DNA of 64,000 bases from Macrostomum hystrix (GCA_950097015.1 CATNEN010000001.1:9171001-9235000), one strand, 5' to 3'. Numbered from the stretch's first letter, positions 24,311 through 37,690 are shown. Notes: generated from the sequence alone by a model not told the origin. Numbers and translations are program-made.

Positions 24311-26855
24311 TAAAGGGAGGCATTTAGTAAAATATGGGATTGATTTAGTTCGAAAGATAAAATTCCAACACGTAATCCTTGCATAGTTAAAGCTGCATAA
24401 AATACCCTGAATACCTTTAAATCCCTATTTTCCTTTATCCATGTACAGGTAAACTACAGAATCCTTAAAAATCTCGCTTCGACAAGCACCTAAATGAAGT
24501 TGTTAATTATTTCGTGTTGCGTGATCAATCCTTTCCAATCCTTTCTCATCCTCTATACCTTCTTTATTCTTATGTGCCTTTACCTGAATGCTAGTCTCTA
24601 GCCTTGATGGCCGCACGCACATGCAGTTATCCCATGTTAATTTATTGTAGTATAAACCGCCCCATGGCTTATGGGGTATTTCTAAAAGCAGAATCCATTT
24701 TATAAATTGACTCATGCGGCAGTTCTCGTCCTCCACCATATCCCTCACCCCAAAACACACTCAAAGCAGGGTCTGCAGTTGCTGGACCAGTTCCCACTCT
24801 ATACTCACTGCGTGCAACGTTCTAGACCTGTCAAAAATGGTTGCCAAGGCTTGTTTGATTTAATATTCATCAACTCATATGAGTTGGTAAGTCAATTTTT
24901 CATTTCCATCACTCGGAGTACAAGTTCAAGGTATGAAATATTACAGCATACAGCTTCGCACTTCACTCCGCAGTTTATTTTATATTACAGCGTCTACAGA
25001 TTCAGTTGAGACTACAAAAACTGTTCAATCTGGGGTCGAGTTGGAATTAAAGGGCAATAGTAGACTTTTAAAATCCTTCCTGACCTTACAAAAATAGCAG
25101 TGTTATCCTCTGGACTGGTCTGGTCTGATTCATTTTATCAATCGAGTAAGATCTCTCTTACTCTGCCTTTCTTTTTTATATTTTGCCGCCCTCTGATTGG
25201 TCAGCTTCTCTTACCCTCAAGGCCGAATTCTCTCACCCACTGCTGTACATTCCACTTCACTCCGCTGTCATCTTATCGTATCACACCTTCGATTATTCAA
25301 AGGGTTTTCTATTTAAAAGAATAAAAGTGCCTAACAAAAATAACTCGTCTTGTGTACATCTGCCTGATGTTCAAGTGAGTGACAAAAACAAAAACAAAAA
25401 CAACTTGTGCACGATTTTAAACCGTTTAATTTCACAAGGAAAACCGCAGCTAAAAAACTGCAGCGTGAAATATGAGTTCTTACAATTTGTTTTTTGCAAT
25501 GGCTTCAATTTCTCATTAATCATCATTTTCCGGATTGCAGATCAGGAAGCCACAGACACCAATTAAATAGTAAAAAGACAAAGTCCCTCTTTTCCCCAAT
25601 TCCCAATGGATGAGAATCGAAGAGTGGGCAACAGAGTGGAGGAGGAGGGCCGCTTTTTTTACTCAGCTTTTAATTTTCCGATCAGTTTTCTGCGTGGGAG
25701 ATGGGGAAAATCATACACAAAGACGCGAGTGGAGAGGGGTGGTGGTTAACATTAGCTATGGGAATTTAGGGAACCCCTGAATTTCAAAAATTATGCCGCT
25801 ATGGGTTAAAGGAGTGCAAGGGAGTTTTTTCGTTTGGGGCCTCAACAGTCGATCAGTGAGTGAAGGGTGTGGAATGACTCATACCCCAAATAGCCTTCCT
25901 CATTCATTCCCCGACTATAAGCGCCTTCCTCCTATTTCAACTCCCCCCCCCCAATATTTTCTTATCATTCTCTGCCCCACCCGTTCAGACTTCAGACAGT
26001 AATTCCAATAGGCCCGGGCCATCCAATCCAGTCAGACCGTTTCACGCCCAGCGTACATCGATAATGTACGTTCCACACACGCATGCCCCCACCCCTTTCA
26101 ATTTTTCACTTTGACTGTCCTTGACACACACACACAAACCAAGCGAATCCATTAAAGTAAAGGACTGGATTGCAGAGCAGAAGGAAGTTGTCTATCTGCT
26201 CCTATATGACTATAAAAGGATAAGTAGGAAGCAGATTGCTTAACGTTATATTATTATAACTCAGCCTTAATCTCGCACACAAAGCTTTACTGTTCTAGTA
26301 GGGCCTAAAGCCATTTTTAGTTTTCGCTCAGACTTCCGTTCTTTGTTCCGACTTCTGATCTGTTCTTTAATAACCAGTAAAATAGATATTACTGGTTATC
26401 TATCTATATGAATATCTATATGAAATAGATAGATATTTCATTTCCATTGGCCAAAATCGACATTAGCGATAATAGACGGACGAGCTCGACGATAATTTCA
26501 GCAGCAATATTCATCGTCACCATTAATACGTACTGACAGAGCTGCATAAAACATCGAGTAAGTTGTCTTGAAAATAAATATATTACGTATACAGTGTGAG
26601 GCTTCCTGATTAGGGCCTACCTAGCGCCTAGGCCCTTGCGGGAAAAGTTGAGGCTATAGAGTATTGAGCAGGTTAAAGGTAAGATTATCTCATAAAGGAA
26701 GTCTTCCAGACAGGAAATAAGTCAGACTCAGGACACAAAAGTTGAAAAAATGTGAGATTATACAAGCCAGATAGGGAAATGGTGAGATTATAGAGGCAAA
26801 AGGTGAGATTCTAGGGACGGAAACTGTGAGATTCTATTCCTAAAGTCTAGAGACA
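24311..26855. other. 2.5 kb of unique intergenic sequence, no gene recognised
   Basis: No ORF here resembles a known protein and the longest are under 130 codons with low-complexity content. It contains short C-tracts, an ACAC tract near 26127 and small inverted repeats of ATCTATCTAT type near 26395-26440. Nothing else could be supported. Confidence 0.6.
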
Positions 26856-28893
26856 AAAGGGTGAGATTCAAGTCCAACAGAAAAAAAGGGATGAGATTCT
26901 AGTCCTAAAGATTGAAAGGGTGAGATTCTAGTCATAGAGATAGAAAGGGTGAGATTCTAGTCCTAGAGATAGAAAGGGTGAGATTCTAGTCCTAGAGATA
27001 GAAAGGGTGAGATTCTAGTCCTAAAGATTGAAAGGGTGAGATTCTAGTCCTAGAGATAGAAAGGGTGAGATTCTAGTCCTAGAGATAGAAAGGGTGAGAT
27101 TCTAGTCCTAGAGATAAAAAGGGTGAGATTCTAGTCCTAGAGATAGAAAGGGTGAGATTCTAGTCACTAGAGATAGAAAGGGTGATATTCTAGTCCTCGA
27201 GATGGAAAGGGTGAGATTCTAGCTAAGGAAAGGGTGAGATACTAGCTAAGGAAAGGGTGAGAGTCTAGATAGGGAAATGGTGAGATTCTAGCTAAGGAAA
27301 GGGTGAGAGTCTAGATAGGGAAAGGGTGAGATTCTAGCTAAGGAAAGGGGGAGATTCTAGCTAAGGAAAGGGTGAGAGTCTAGATAGGGAAAGGGTGAGA
27401 TTCTAGCTAAGGAAAGGGTGAGATTCTAGCTAAGGAAAGGGTGAGATTATAGATTGGGAAAGGGTGAGATTCTAGCTAGGGAAAGGGTGAGATTCTAGAT
27501 AGGGAAAGGGTGAGAGTCTAGATAGGGAAATGGTGAGATTCTAGCTAAGGAAAGGGTGAGAGTCTAGATAGGGAAAGGGTGAGATTCTAGATAGGGAAAG
27601 GATGAGATTCTAGCTAAGGAAAGGGTGAGAGTCTAGATAGGGAAAGGATGAGATTCTAGATAGGGAAAGGATGAGATTCTAGCTAAGGAAAGGGTGAGAG
27701 TCTAGATAGGGAAAGGGTGAGATTCTAGCTAGGGAAAGGGTGAGATTCTAGATAGGGAAAGGGTGAGAGTCTAGATAGGGAAATGGTGAGATTCTAGCTA
27801 AGGAAAGGGTGAGAGTCTAGATAGGGAAAGGGTGAGATTCTAGATAGGGAAAGGATGAGATTCTAGCTAAGGAAAGGGTGAGAGTCTAGATAGGGAAAGG
27901 ATGAGATTCTGGCTAGGGAAAGGATGAGATTCTAGCTAGGGAAAGGGTGAGATTCTAGATAGGGAAAGGATGAGATTCTAGCTAGGGAAAGGGTGAGATT
28001 CTAGATAGGGAAAGGATGAGATTCTAGATAGGGAAAGGATGAGATTCTAGCTAAGGAAAGGGTGAGAGTCTAGATAGGGAAAGGGTGAGATTCTAGATAG
28101 GGAAAGGATGAGATTCTAGCTAAGGAAAGGGTGAGAGTCTAGATAGGGAAAGGATGAGAGTCTAGATAGGGAAAGGGTGAGATTCTAGCTAAGGAAAGGG
28201 TGAGATTCTAGCTAAGGAAAGGGTGAGAGTCTAGATAGGGAAAGGGTGAGAGTCTAGATAGCGAAATGGTGAGATTCTAGCTAAGGAAAGGGTGAGAGTC
28301 TAGATAGGGAAATGGTGAGATTCTAGATAGGGAAAGGATGAGATTCTAGCTAAGGAAAGGGTGAGAGTCTAGATAGGGAAAGGATGAGATTCTGGCTAGG
28401 GAAAGGATGAGATTCTAGCTAGGGAAAGGGTGAGATTCTAGATAGGGAAAGGATGAGATTCTAGCTAGGGAAAGGGTGAGATTCTAGATAGGGAAAGGAT
28501 GAGATTCTAGATAGGGAAAGGATGAGATTCTAGCTAAGGAAAGGGTGAGATTCTAGCTAAGGAAAGGGTGAGAGTCTAGATAGGGAAAGGGTGAGAGTCT
28601 AGATAGCGAAATGGTGAGATTCTAGCTAAGGAAAGGGTGAGAGTCTAGATAGGGAAATGGTGAGATTCTAGATTGGGAAAGGGTGAGATTCTAGCTAAGG
28701 AAAGGGTGAGAGTCTAGATAGGGAAATGGTGAGATTCTAGATTGGGAAAGGGTGAAATTCTAGCTAGGGAAAGGGTGAGATTTTAGATAGGGAAAGGGTG
28801 AGAGTCTAGATAGGGAAATGGTGAGATTCTAGCTAAGGAAAGGGTGAGAGTCTAGATAGGGAAAGGGTGAGATTCTAGAGGGAAACGGTAAGA
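26856..28893 (+). repeat. 29-bp then 23-bp GGGTGAGATTCTAG tandem array
   Basis: The left part (to about 27200) has about 11 copies of a 29-bp unit including TCTAGTCCTAGAGATAGAAA. The rest alternates two 23-bp units, with core GATTCTAGCTAAGGAAAGGG or GAGTCTAGATAGGGAAAGGG. All share GGGTGAGA, so the two unit lengths appear to be related. Multi-unit blocks recur at about 27.5-28.1 and 28.3-28.7 kb. Confidence 0.95.
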
Positions 28894-29555
28894 TCATTGT
28901 GCACGGTACACATGCATGTAGCGATGAAGAAGTGATTTGCATGATTCCATCAGTCATGAAAAACATGCACAACTCATTAATCCTTCAATTCCGTCCATGT
29001 GGCTCATTAGTGATCAAAAGTCGCATACAAAGCCCAATAAGCTAATCCAATGTAATTCAGGTAATTTAGTTTTCATCGACCGTTGCCCCTGTTCCGTGTA
29101 CTCAGCTCACATACTGTCAAGCATTTTTCCGCACACAAGAAACTGAGTTTTGCTTCTAGCTGTTAGCTGTATAACCTTCAGTTCCTACACTTCCATGAAA
29201 ATACCAGTGCGAATTTGTATAGACCTACATGCATATAATCCAGATTGCAAACAAGGCATAGCTAGACTATATGCTTCCTAGGTAACTAAATTGTGTTCAT
29301 CCTAATTGGCTCTTCCCCGACTCCATTTACTACTAGAACCTAGAATGAATTCCGTCCCAAGGGGTTACTGAAAAAACCCTCTGAAACAAAATTCCCCTTG
29401 GATTTGGGATTTTTTCAATCTGACTGCAAAGTTTAGAGTTTGTTTTTTTCGCGCGAAATTTCCTTTTGGTGCACAACGCCTTTCAATGTAACACAGAGCT
29501 CTCCACTTCCCTAAATTTCCATAAGGTTCCCTAAACTTCACATACCCTACTCTAC
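28894..29555. other. Unique spacer between arrays, nothing recognised
   Basis: About 660 bp without recognised features. The long minus-strand ORF entering from the neighbouring array reads into it for about 60 codons without recognisable content. Confidence 0.65.
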
Positions 29556-30715
29556 GCCTTCCCTTCCCATAGCTTTCTCCCCTCCCCTTCCCCAGTTCCC
29601 ATAGCTTTCTCCTCTCCCTTCCCCAGTTCCCATAGCTTTCTCCTCTCCCCTTCCCAAGTTCCCATAGCTTTCTCCCCTCCCCTTCCCCAGTTCCCATAGC
29701 TTTCTCCCCTCCCTTCCCAAGTTCCCATAGCTTTCTCCCCTCCCTTCCTAAGTTCCCATAGCTTTCTCCCTCCCCTTCCGAAGTTCCCATAGCTTTCTCC
29801 CCTCCCTTCCCAAGTTCCCATAGCTTTCTCCCCTCCCTTCCCAAGTTCCCATAGCTTTCTCCCCTCCCTTCCCAAGTTCCCATAGCTTTCTCCCCTCCGT
29901 TCCCAAGTTCCCATAGCTTTCTCCCCTCCCTTCCTAAGTTCACATAGCTTTCTCCCTCCCCTTCCGAAGTTCCCATAGCTTTCTCCCCTCCCCTTCCCAA
30001 GTTCCATAGCTTTCTCCCCTCCCCTCCCCAGTTCCCATAGCTTTCTCCCCTCCATTCCCAAGTTCCCATAGCTTTCTCCCCTCCCCTTCCCATCCCAACT
30101 TCCCATAGCTTTCTCCCCTCCCCTTCCCCAGTTCCCATAGCTTTCTCCCCTCCCCTCCCCAGTTCCCATAGCTTTCTCCCCTCCATTCCCAAGTTCCCAT
30201 AGCTTTCTCCCCTCCCCTTCCCATCCCAACTTCCCATAGCTTTCTCCCCTCCCTTCCCAACTTCCCATAGCTTTCTCCCCTCCCCTTCCCCAGTTCCCAT
30301 AGCTTTCTCCCCTCCCCTCCCAAGTTCCCATAGCTTTCTCCCCTCCCCTTCCTATAGCTTTCTCCCCTCCCCTCCCAAGTTCCCATAGCTTTCTCCCCTC
30401 CCCTTCCTATAGCTTTCTCCCCTCCCCTCCCAAGTTCCCATAGCTTTCTCCCCTCCCCTTCCTATAGCTTTCTCCCCTCCGCTTCCCAAGTTCCCATAGC
30501 TTTCTCCCATCCCCTCCACAGTTCCCATAGCTTTCTCCCCTCCATTCCCAAGTTCCCATAGCTTTCTCCCCTCCCCTTCCCAAGTTCCCATGGCTTTCTC
30601 CCATCCCTCTTCCCATAGCTTTCTCCTATCCCCTTCCTATAGCTTCACCCATTTCCTTCCCATGGCCTTCTCCCATCCCCTTCCCATAGCTTTCTCCCAC
30701 CCAGCTTCCCATATT
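29556..30715 (+). repeat. About 32-bp pyrimidine-rich tandem array
   Basis: About 36 copies of a 31-33-bp unit with core CCCATAGCTTTCTCCCCTCC, strongly pyrimidine on the plus strand. Length variation lies in the C/T tract, and some short copies carry TTCCTATAGC. Overlapping Gly/Glu-rich ORFs on the minus strand are repeat by-products. Confidence 0.95.
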
Positions 30716-31987
30716 TTCCCATTCTCGTCTTATACGTTTCTTCTCGTATAGGCTCTATATGTGGCACGAACCAAACAGAAATGTATGACCCTAACTATAC
30801 ATGCGACTGCATTACGAATGTATTCGTAAAAAAGAAGAAATAGTACAAAGTACAGCCTTCTTCTTGTTGTTATTCTTTATGCTAGTAAGTTCATAGAGTC
30901 CCAGTTGGAAGACACCTGTGCTGTAGTAATTTAAGGTAAAAATTGTCCAGGTTATCTAAGTTCACTTAACTCATTGCCCTCTCGTGGGTCCCTCGCTTCG
31001 CCCCTGACTAGTTCCCAGACACTTGGCTGCTAATTTCAAGAAAAAAGTCTAGATTAGTTTGAGTATTTAGGAAGCAAGAAATGCACGGTATATACAGTTT
31101 ATCTTGTACAAATTTAGTCTTCAGTGTGTGGTTGGCAATTTGGGTATATACCACTTCTCTACCTTCTAGAGTCTCTCCTTTTCATAGTCTGCAGTCTCCA
31201 TCTATAGAGGAAGCCCTGCCAGACAATTATGGCTAGATACGAATTACTGAGAAGAGTTAAGAGTTGAGACCGTTCAACAATTTTGCCTTTCTCTCACTGC
31301 AGTGCACAGCAATGCACCCATTTTTTCCAAGCCTAATATTTGGTATATACTCTGCTTTGGCATTGCTATAAGTGTTGAAGACGAACTATTGTTATTAATA
31401 GTTGGCATGGTTTTATATAGTCAACTTTTAGATATATAGCTTTAGCTAAATAGTAGACTCCATGCAACTGCTGGGGTGGATGAAGCTTCATTTTTCCTTC
31501 TCCTGCAGTCTCTCTCTCTCTCTCATTCTCTTTCATTTTCTTCTCATTTTGCTCTCGTCAGCTAATACTGTTATTGCTGTGAGGTTTGCTAAGATTTTAG
31601 TGGTTCGAGACCGCGACGAAAAAAGCTGTCCAACCCAATTGGGTTGAAGTGACGTGGGTGGGTGTGTGTGTGAGCGAAGGGCAGGGAGAGAAGATGTAGC
31701 ACTTTATTAACAGCAAACTCCACATATTTAGTTTAGCTAGCTCGACAGAAGCAAGAGTTTAAGAAGAAAACTAACTGATCCAGAAGACAGCTAAGAATAA
31801 AATCTCAGGATTTGGCCTCTCTAACTCTTGATCTTGGTTCGTTTGATTTTAGATCGCGCAGGGGCTTCTTGTTGACTTCTAGATCTACTCGATGCCAGTT
31901 GCAGTTGCCCTGGTTACCACACAGCCTTTTCGCTGCGTCAAACAATTTTTTTGTTTTCTTGCTTAACTGCCTGTGAAGACTATCGCT
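30716..31987. other. Upstream region of the CABIT gene
   Basis: About 1.27 kb with no recognised gene. It contains a CT-rich microsatellite at about 31507-31525. It presumably holds the promoter and 5' UTR of the following gene, but no core element could be identified. Confidence 0.55.
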
Positions 31988-33522
31988 ATGTCGGAGCTGA
32001 ATCTGTTCTCACTTCTTTGGCGCCGAGATACTCAAAGTCTGCAGGAATTGTTGGACTGCTATGAATTAACCGATTCAGATCGTAGCATTCTAATCAGCAT
32101 CCGGTGTCTTCGCGAGCAGTGCACCTGCGCCTTGAACAATCAGGAGGTGCTCATGCTGAAAGCGTTTCGCGACACCAAACTAGTAGCTGGCAGCTGGAGC
32201 AAGGCCAAGGCTAGTAGTGCTTCGTCCAATTTAGTTGCTAAGCAGAACGCTTCCCCAGGCGCCAATGGCACCGAGAAGAGTATCAAAGTGATCTTGACCG
32301 ATTATTCATCTGGTTGGTTTGAAGTGCTGAACGAGAGTGGCGCCTCCATTCCCTACTGGACTAGCGTGAAAGATGTGGCCAGAAACAAGCCACAGTCAAT
32401 CTTTCTGCGCAAAGATCAGAAATGCCTGTTCGCCAAGAACAAAGCCGGCAATGGAAATTTCGATTTGAGCGCCGAGAGCACCGGCCTGCTCAAAGCCGGC
32501 ACCGTGCTCAATTATGTTGAGAGTGGCAAATTTCGCGTGCAGAAGCATCGCAAAGTCAAAGAGTTGCCGCTAGTAAAGTGCTCCGATGCCAATGGCCACC
32601 TGGTGTTCCTCAACTTGGAGGACAAGTGCGCCGTTAGTCCGGTGGCCGGAGCTGAGAACATCTCAGGAGTCCACACTCTGCAGTCATTGTTAAGCAAATT
32701 CCAGTTCCCGCTGAGTGTTCGCCCAGTGTTTGGGCCTCCGCTGCCCTGGCTGTCCTACTCCGATAGGCACAGCCTGCGCCTGACCTCCTGTCACCGCGGC
32801 GACCTACTGTTCCTGGCCTCGCTATCAAATCCGGAGAGATTCTTTGTTGTAACACCCGAGATGCTGAGTGAGCACGCATTTCGCGTTGGTGAATCGGAGC
32901 TCGGCCATCATGTTCAACTGTTAGAGCGGCATTCTACCCGCGTGACCCAGTTCCTGCAGTCCTATCATCCGTTTGAGGCTCTGCGCTACCTGATCAGACA
33001 CCTTGACGATGCCACTAATCAATTGGCGCCACAGGAGCGATGCTACCTTCAGATTGGGGATCAGCAGCCTGTTCTGATGCAGCAGCAACTGCCACCGCAG
33101 CAGCAGCAGCAGCAGCAGCAACTGCAGCAACAACAGCCATTGGAAGTGGACGATCTGCTTGATGAAGTTGAAGACATTTATTTTTACGTCAGGACTGGAA
33201 GAATGCCCACTCATTCGCAACACTACCAGCAGCAGCAGAAACTTCAAAAGCAGCAGCAGCAGCAGCAGCAGTTGCAGCAGCACAGCAAGTCGAATTCGTC
33301 CAATGACAGTGGCCTGGTGCTAGTTAATCCGCCTCGTCTGCGCCAAGCCGAGTGCATGGGAGTGCCAGCCGCGCCGCGACCCTTTCGAGCCACCAGCTGC
33401 GACGATCTGCTAGAGGCTGGCAGAGAGAAACGGCGACAGCAGCAGGCTCCGGCACCTCAGACACAGCCTCAGCAGCAGCAGCAACAACTATATCAGCAGC
33501 CTCATCCACAGGCCCAACCGCA

Positions 33523-33574
<52 letters not shown>

Positions 33575-33889
33575 TATCGACCACGTCAAGGTCCGCCACC
33601 GCCGCTGCCGCCTAGAAAGTACTTAAGTAATACCGGCTCACCCGCTTCGCAAACACGACATCATCAAGATTTGCAGCAACAGCAGCAGCTGATGCCGCTG
33701 CAGAACGGTGGAGTTGGAGCTGCGCGTCACATCGCCATGGCAACCGCGACCGGCGTCGCTGGAAACCAGTTCGGCAGTCGCAGTTCGGTGCACGCCATGC
33801 AGTTCTATCAGCATTCGGCTAGCGGAATGGGCGCAGCCGCGGCTTTGGTTGCCCCGGGTGGCTCAAACTTAAGCGGCGATTTTCTTTAA
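31988..33889 (+). CDS. CABIT-domain adaptor with polyQ tracts and SH3 ligand (GAREM/Serrano/THEMIS-like)
   Basis: A single uninterrupted frame of 633 residues. Residues about 3-290 resemble a CABIT domain, the module of GAREM, THEMIS and insect Serrano: an LLWRRDTQSLQELLDCYEL start, then WFEVLNESGASIPYWTSV, FLRKDQKCLFA and LRLTSCHRGDLLFL segments in the expected order. After about residue 365 it becomes low complexity, with several glutamine runs including 15 pure CAG codons at 33527-33571, and a PPPPLPPRK stretch near residue 535 fitting the SH3 ligand PxxPxR. CABIT proteins of this kind act as cytoplasmic adaptors in receptor tyrosine kinase or immune-receptor signalling; here that role is inferred. 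The start is the ATG at 31988; the frame stays open for five codons upstream. The lack of introns contrasts with neighbouring genes. The family call rests on pattern recognition only. Confidence 0.7.
33527..33571 (+). repeat. Pure (CAG)15 tract coding for glutamine
   Basis: Fifteen uninterrupted CAG codons flanked by CAA codons inside the longest polyQ run of the CABIT gene. Shorter CAG-rich runs lie at about 33097-33140 and 33250-33285. Such tracts are prone to length change. Confidence 0.95.
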
Positions 33890-34010
33890 CGTGGTTTGTA
33901 TTCAATAGTTTGCCTTTTTCTCTAAGGCTTAGATATGTAATGACTCCACAATAAGCTCAGATAAGCTTAAAATGCACCGAATATAAGTTTTCTACGAGTT
34001 CTTATTTTTA

Positions 34011-36582
34011 TAATGAGAAATCGTTGATTATCATGAGAAATCGTTGATCATCATGAGAAATCGTTGATTATCATGAGAAATCGTTGATTATCATGAGAAA
34101 TCGTTGATCATCATGAGAAATCGTTGATTATCATGAGAAATCGTTGATTATCATGAGAAATCGTTGATTATCATGAGAAATCGTTGATTATCATGAGAAA
34201 TCGTTGATTATCATGAGAAATCGTTGATTATCATGAGAAATCGTTGATTATCATGAGAAATCGTTGATTGTCATGAGAAATCGTTGTTTATCATGAGAAA
34301 TCGTTGATTATCATGAGAAATCGTTGATTATCATGAGAAATCGTTGATTATCATGAGAAATCGTTGATTATCATGAGAAATCGTTGATTATCATGAGAAA
34401 TCGTTGATTATCATGAGAAATCGTTGATTATCATGAGAAATCGTTGATTATCATGAGAAATCGTTGATTATCATGAGAAATCGTTGATTATCATGAGAAA
34501 TCGTTGTTTATCATGAGAAATCGTTGATTATCATGAGAAATCGTTGATTATCATGAGAAATCGTTGATTATCATGAGAAATCGTTGATTATCATGAGAAA
34601 TCGTTGATTATCATGAGAAATCGTTGATTATCATAAGAAATCGTTGGTTATCATGAGAAATCGTTGATTATCATGAGAAATCGTTGATTATCATGAGAAA
34701 TCGTTGATTATCATGAGAAATCGTTGATTATCATGAGAAATCGTTGGTTATCATGAGAAATCGTTGGTTATCATGAGAAATCGATGGTTATCATGAGAAA
34801 TCGTTGATTATCATGAGAAATCGTGGTTTATCATGAGAAATCGTTGTTTATCACGATAAATCGTTGATTATCATGAGAAATCGTTGTTTATCATGAGAAA
34901 TCGTTGATTATCATGAGAAATCGTTGATCATCATGAGAAATCGTTGTTTATCATGAGAAATCGTTGATTATCATGAGAAATCGATGATTATCATGAGAAA
35001 TCGTTGTTTATCATGAGAAATCGTTGATTGTCATGAGAAATCGTTGTTTATCATGAGAAATCGTTGATTATCTTGAGAAATCGTTGATTATCATGAGAAA
35101 TCGTTGATTATCATGAGAAATCGTTGATCATCATGAGAAATCGTTGTTTATCATGAGAAATCGTTGATTATCATGAGAAATCGTTGATTATCATGAGAAA
35201 TCGTTGATTATCATGAGAAATCGTTGATTGTCATGAGAAATCGTTGTTTATCACGATAAATCGTTGATTATCATGAGAAATCGTTGATTATCATGAGAAA
35301 TCGTTGATTATCATGAGAAATCGATGATTATCATGAGAAATCGATGATTATCATGAGAAATCGTTGACTATCATGAGAAATCGATGATTATCATGAGAAA
35401 TCGATGATTATCATGAGAAATCGATGATTATCATGAGAAATCGTTGATTATCATGAGAAATCGATGATTATCATGAGAAATCGATGATTATCATGAGAAA
35501 TCGTTGACTATCATGAGAAATCGATGATTATCATGAGAAATCGATGATTATCATGAGAAATCGATGATTATCATGAGAAATCGATGATTATCATGAGAAA
35601 TCGTTGTTTATCATGAGAAATCGTTGACTATCATGAGAAATCGTTGGTTATCATGAGAAATCGTTGGTTATCATGAGAAATCGTTGATTATCATGAGAAA
35701 TCGTTGATTATCATGAGAAATCGTTGATTATCACGAGAAATCGTTGATTTTCATGAGAAATCGTTGGTTATCATGAGAAATCGTTGGTTATCATGAGAAA
35801 TCGTTGATTATCATGAGAAATCGTTGGTTATCATGAGAAATCGTTGTTTATCATGAGAAATCGTTGATTATCATGAGAAATCGTTGATTGTCATGAGAAA
35901 TCGTTGATTATCATGAGAAATCGTTGATTATCATGAGAAATCGTTGATTATCATGAGAAATCGTTGATTATCATGAGAAATCGTTGATTATCATGAGAAA
36001 TCGTTGATTATCATGAGAAATCGTTGGTTATCATGAGAAATCGTTGATTATCATGAGAAATCGTTGTTTATCATGAGAAATCGTTGATTATCATGAGAAA
36101 TCGTTGATTATCATGAGAAATCGTTGATTATCATGAGAAATCGTTGGTTATCATGAGTAATCGTTGATTATCATGAGAAATCGTTAATTTATCATGAGAA
36201 ATCGTTGATTATCATGAGTAATCGTTGGTTATCATGAGAAATCGTTGATTATCATGAGAAATCGTTGATTATCATGAGAAATCGTTGATTATCATGAGAA
36301 ATCGTTGATTATTATGAGAAATCGTTGATTATCATGAGTAATCGTTGATTATTATGAGAAATCGTTGATTATTATGAGAAATCGTTGATTATTATGAGAA
36401 ATCGTTGTTTATCATGAGAAATCGTTGATTATCATGAGAAATCGTTGATTATCATGAGAAATCGTTGATTATTATGAGAAATCGTTGATTATCATGAGTA
36501 ATCGTTGTTTATCATGAGAAATCGTTGATTATCATGAGAAATCGTTGATTATCATGAGAAATCGTTGATTATTATGAGAAAT
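34011..36582 (+). repeat. 20-bp tandem array
   Basis: About 128 copies of TCGTTGATTATCATGAGAAA. From 34021 to about 36180 the register is unbroken, so about 108 consecutive units show substitutions but no insertion or deletion. One extra base appears near 36187 and the rest keeps the new register. It starts about 120 bp after the CABIT stop codon. Confidence 0.97.
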
Positions 36583-37075
36583 ATTTCACACTTTATATTT
36601 CGGTGATTTCCTTTATTTTTGAGTTGCGGGGTAGCTTATAGACGTTAAACTACTCATAGTAAATAAAAAAAAACCTGACTTTTTTTATAAATGTCATTCG
36701 CTCAAAAGAATTCTATTGAACACTTAAAACGTTCTGCAATTTTCCACAACATTATTGACAATTCTCAAAGAAAAATTTCTTGAAAAATGTCGAGTTACTT
36801 CCTGTTGATGTAGCTGTTTTTGCCAACGAAAAACTTGCGTCGTTTCAACCACATGCGCAAAAATATGTCTATAATGTGAAATCTATTTGAACATATTTTA
36901 TTACTGATTAAAATTCATTGCATTCGAAGTTACCACACTTACGAGTACTTCAACCTACTGTACACAGGTTAATAGACTGTCGCTTCTGTATTTAACATTT
37001 TCGGTGAATTGAAAAACTGATAATGTACCGCAACTTCGCTGAGTTAATTTCAGCTCCCAATCTAAAATTCCTGGA
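36583..37075. other. Unique spacer between arrays, nothing recognised
   Basis: About 490 bp of AT-rich unique sequence with no recognised features. Confidence 0.7.
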
Positions 37076-37690
37076 TTTCCTGCGTGAATTTCCAGGATTC
37101 CCCTGCTTGAAATCCAAGGATTTTCGTGGGAAATCCCAGGATTCCCCTGTTTGAAATCCAAGGATTCTCGTGGGAAATCCCAGGATTCCCCTTTTTGAAA
37201 TCCAAGGATTCTCGTGGGAAATCCCAGGATTCCCCTGTTTGAAATCCCAGGATTCCCCTTTTTGAAATCCAAGGATTTTCGTGGGAAATCCCAGGATTCC
37301 CCTGCTTGAAATCCAAGGATTTTCGTGGGAAATCCCAGGATTCCCCTGATTAAAATCCAAGGATTTTCGTTTCCCCTGTATGAAATCCAAGGATTCCCCT
37401 GTTTGAAATCCAAGGATTCTCGTGGGAAATCCCAGGATTCCCCTGTATGAAATCCAAGGATTCCCCTGTATGAAATCCAAGGATTCCCCTGTTTGAAATC
37501 CAAGGATTCTCGTGGGAAATCCCAGGATTCCCCTGTATGAAATCCAAGGATTCACGTGGTAAATCATTATCCTGTTTGAGATCCTAGGATTACTCTGTGG
37601 GAAATCCCACCATTCCCTGCTAGAAATCCCAGGATTCCCCTGTGGGAAATCTAATATACCCATGTATTAAAATCCCAGGATTCCCCTATC
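37076..37690 (+). repeat. About 44-bp tandem array with two half-units
   Basis: Alternating half-units AGGATTCCCCTGTTTGAAAT and AGGATTCTCGTGGGAAATCC form a composite unit of about 44 bp, with about 14 composite copies that become irregular at the right end. Minus-strand ORFs here are by-products. Confidence 0.9.

Noticed and set aside
25183-25566. 127-codon ORF in the 24-27 kb unique region
   Set aside because: No recognisable similarity, low-complexity Asn/Lys stretch, no supporting splice or start context.
31973-31987. Start of the CABIT protein at 31973
   Set aside because: That codon is GTG; the first ATG is at 31988.
34011-36582. CRISPR-like regular spacing
   Set aside because: Units are contiguous with no unique spacers, in an animal genome; this is a minisatellite.
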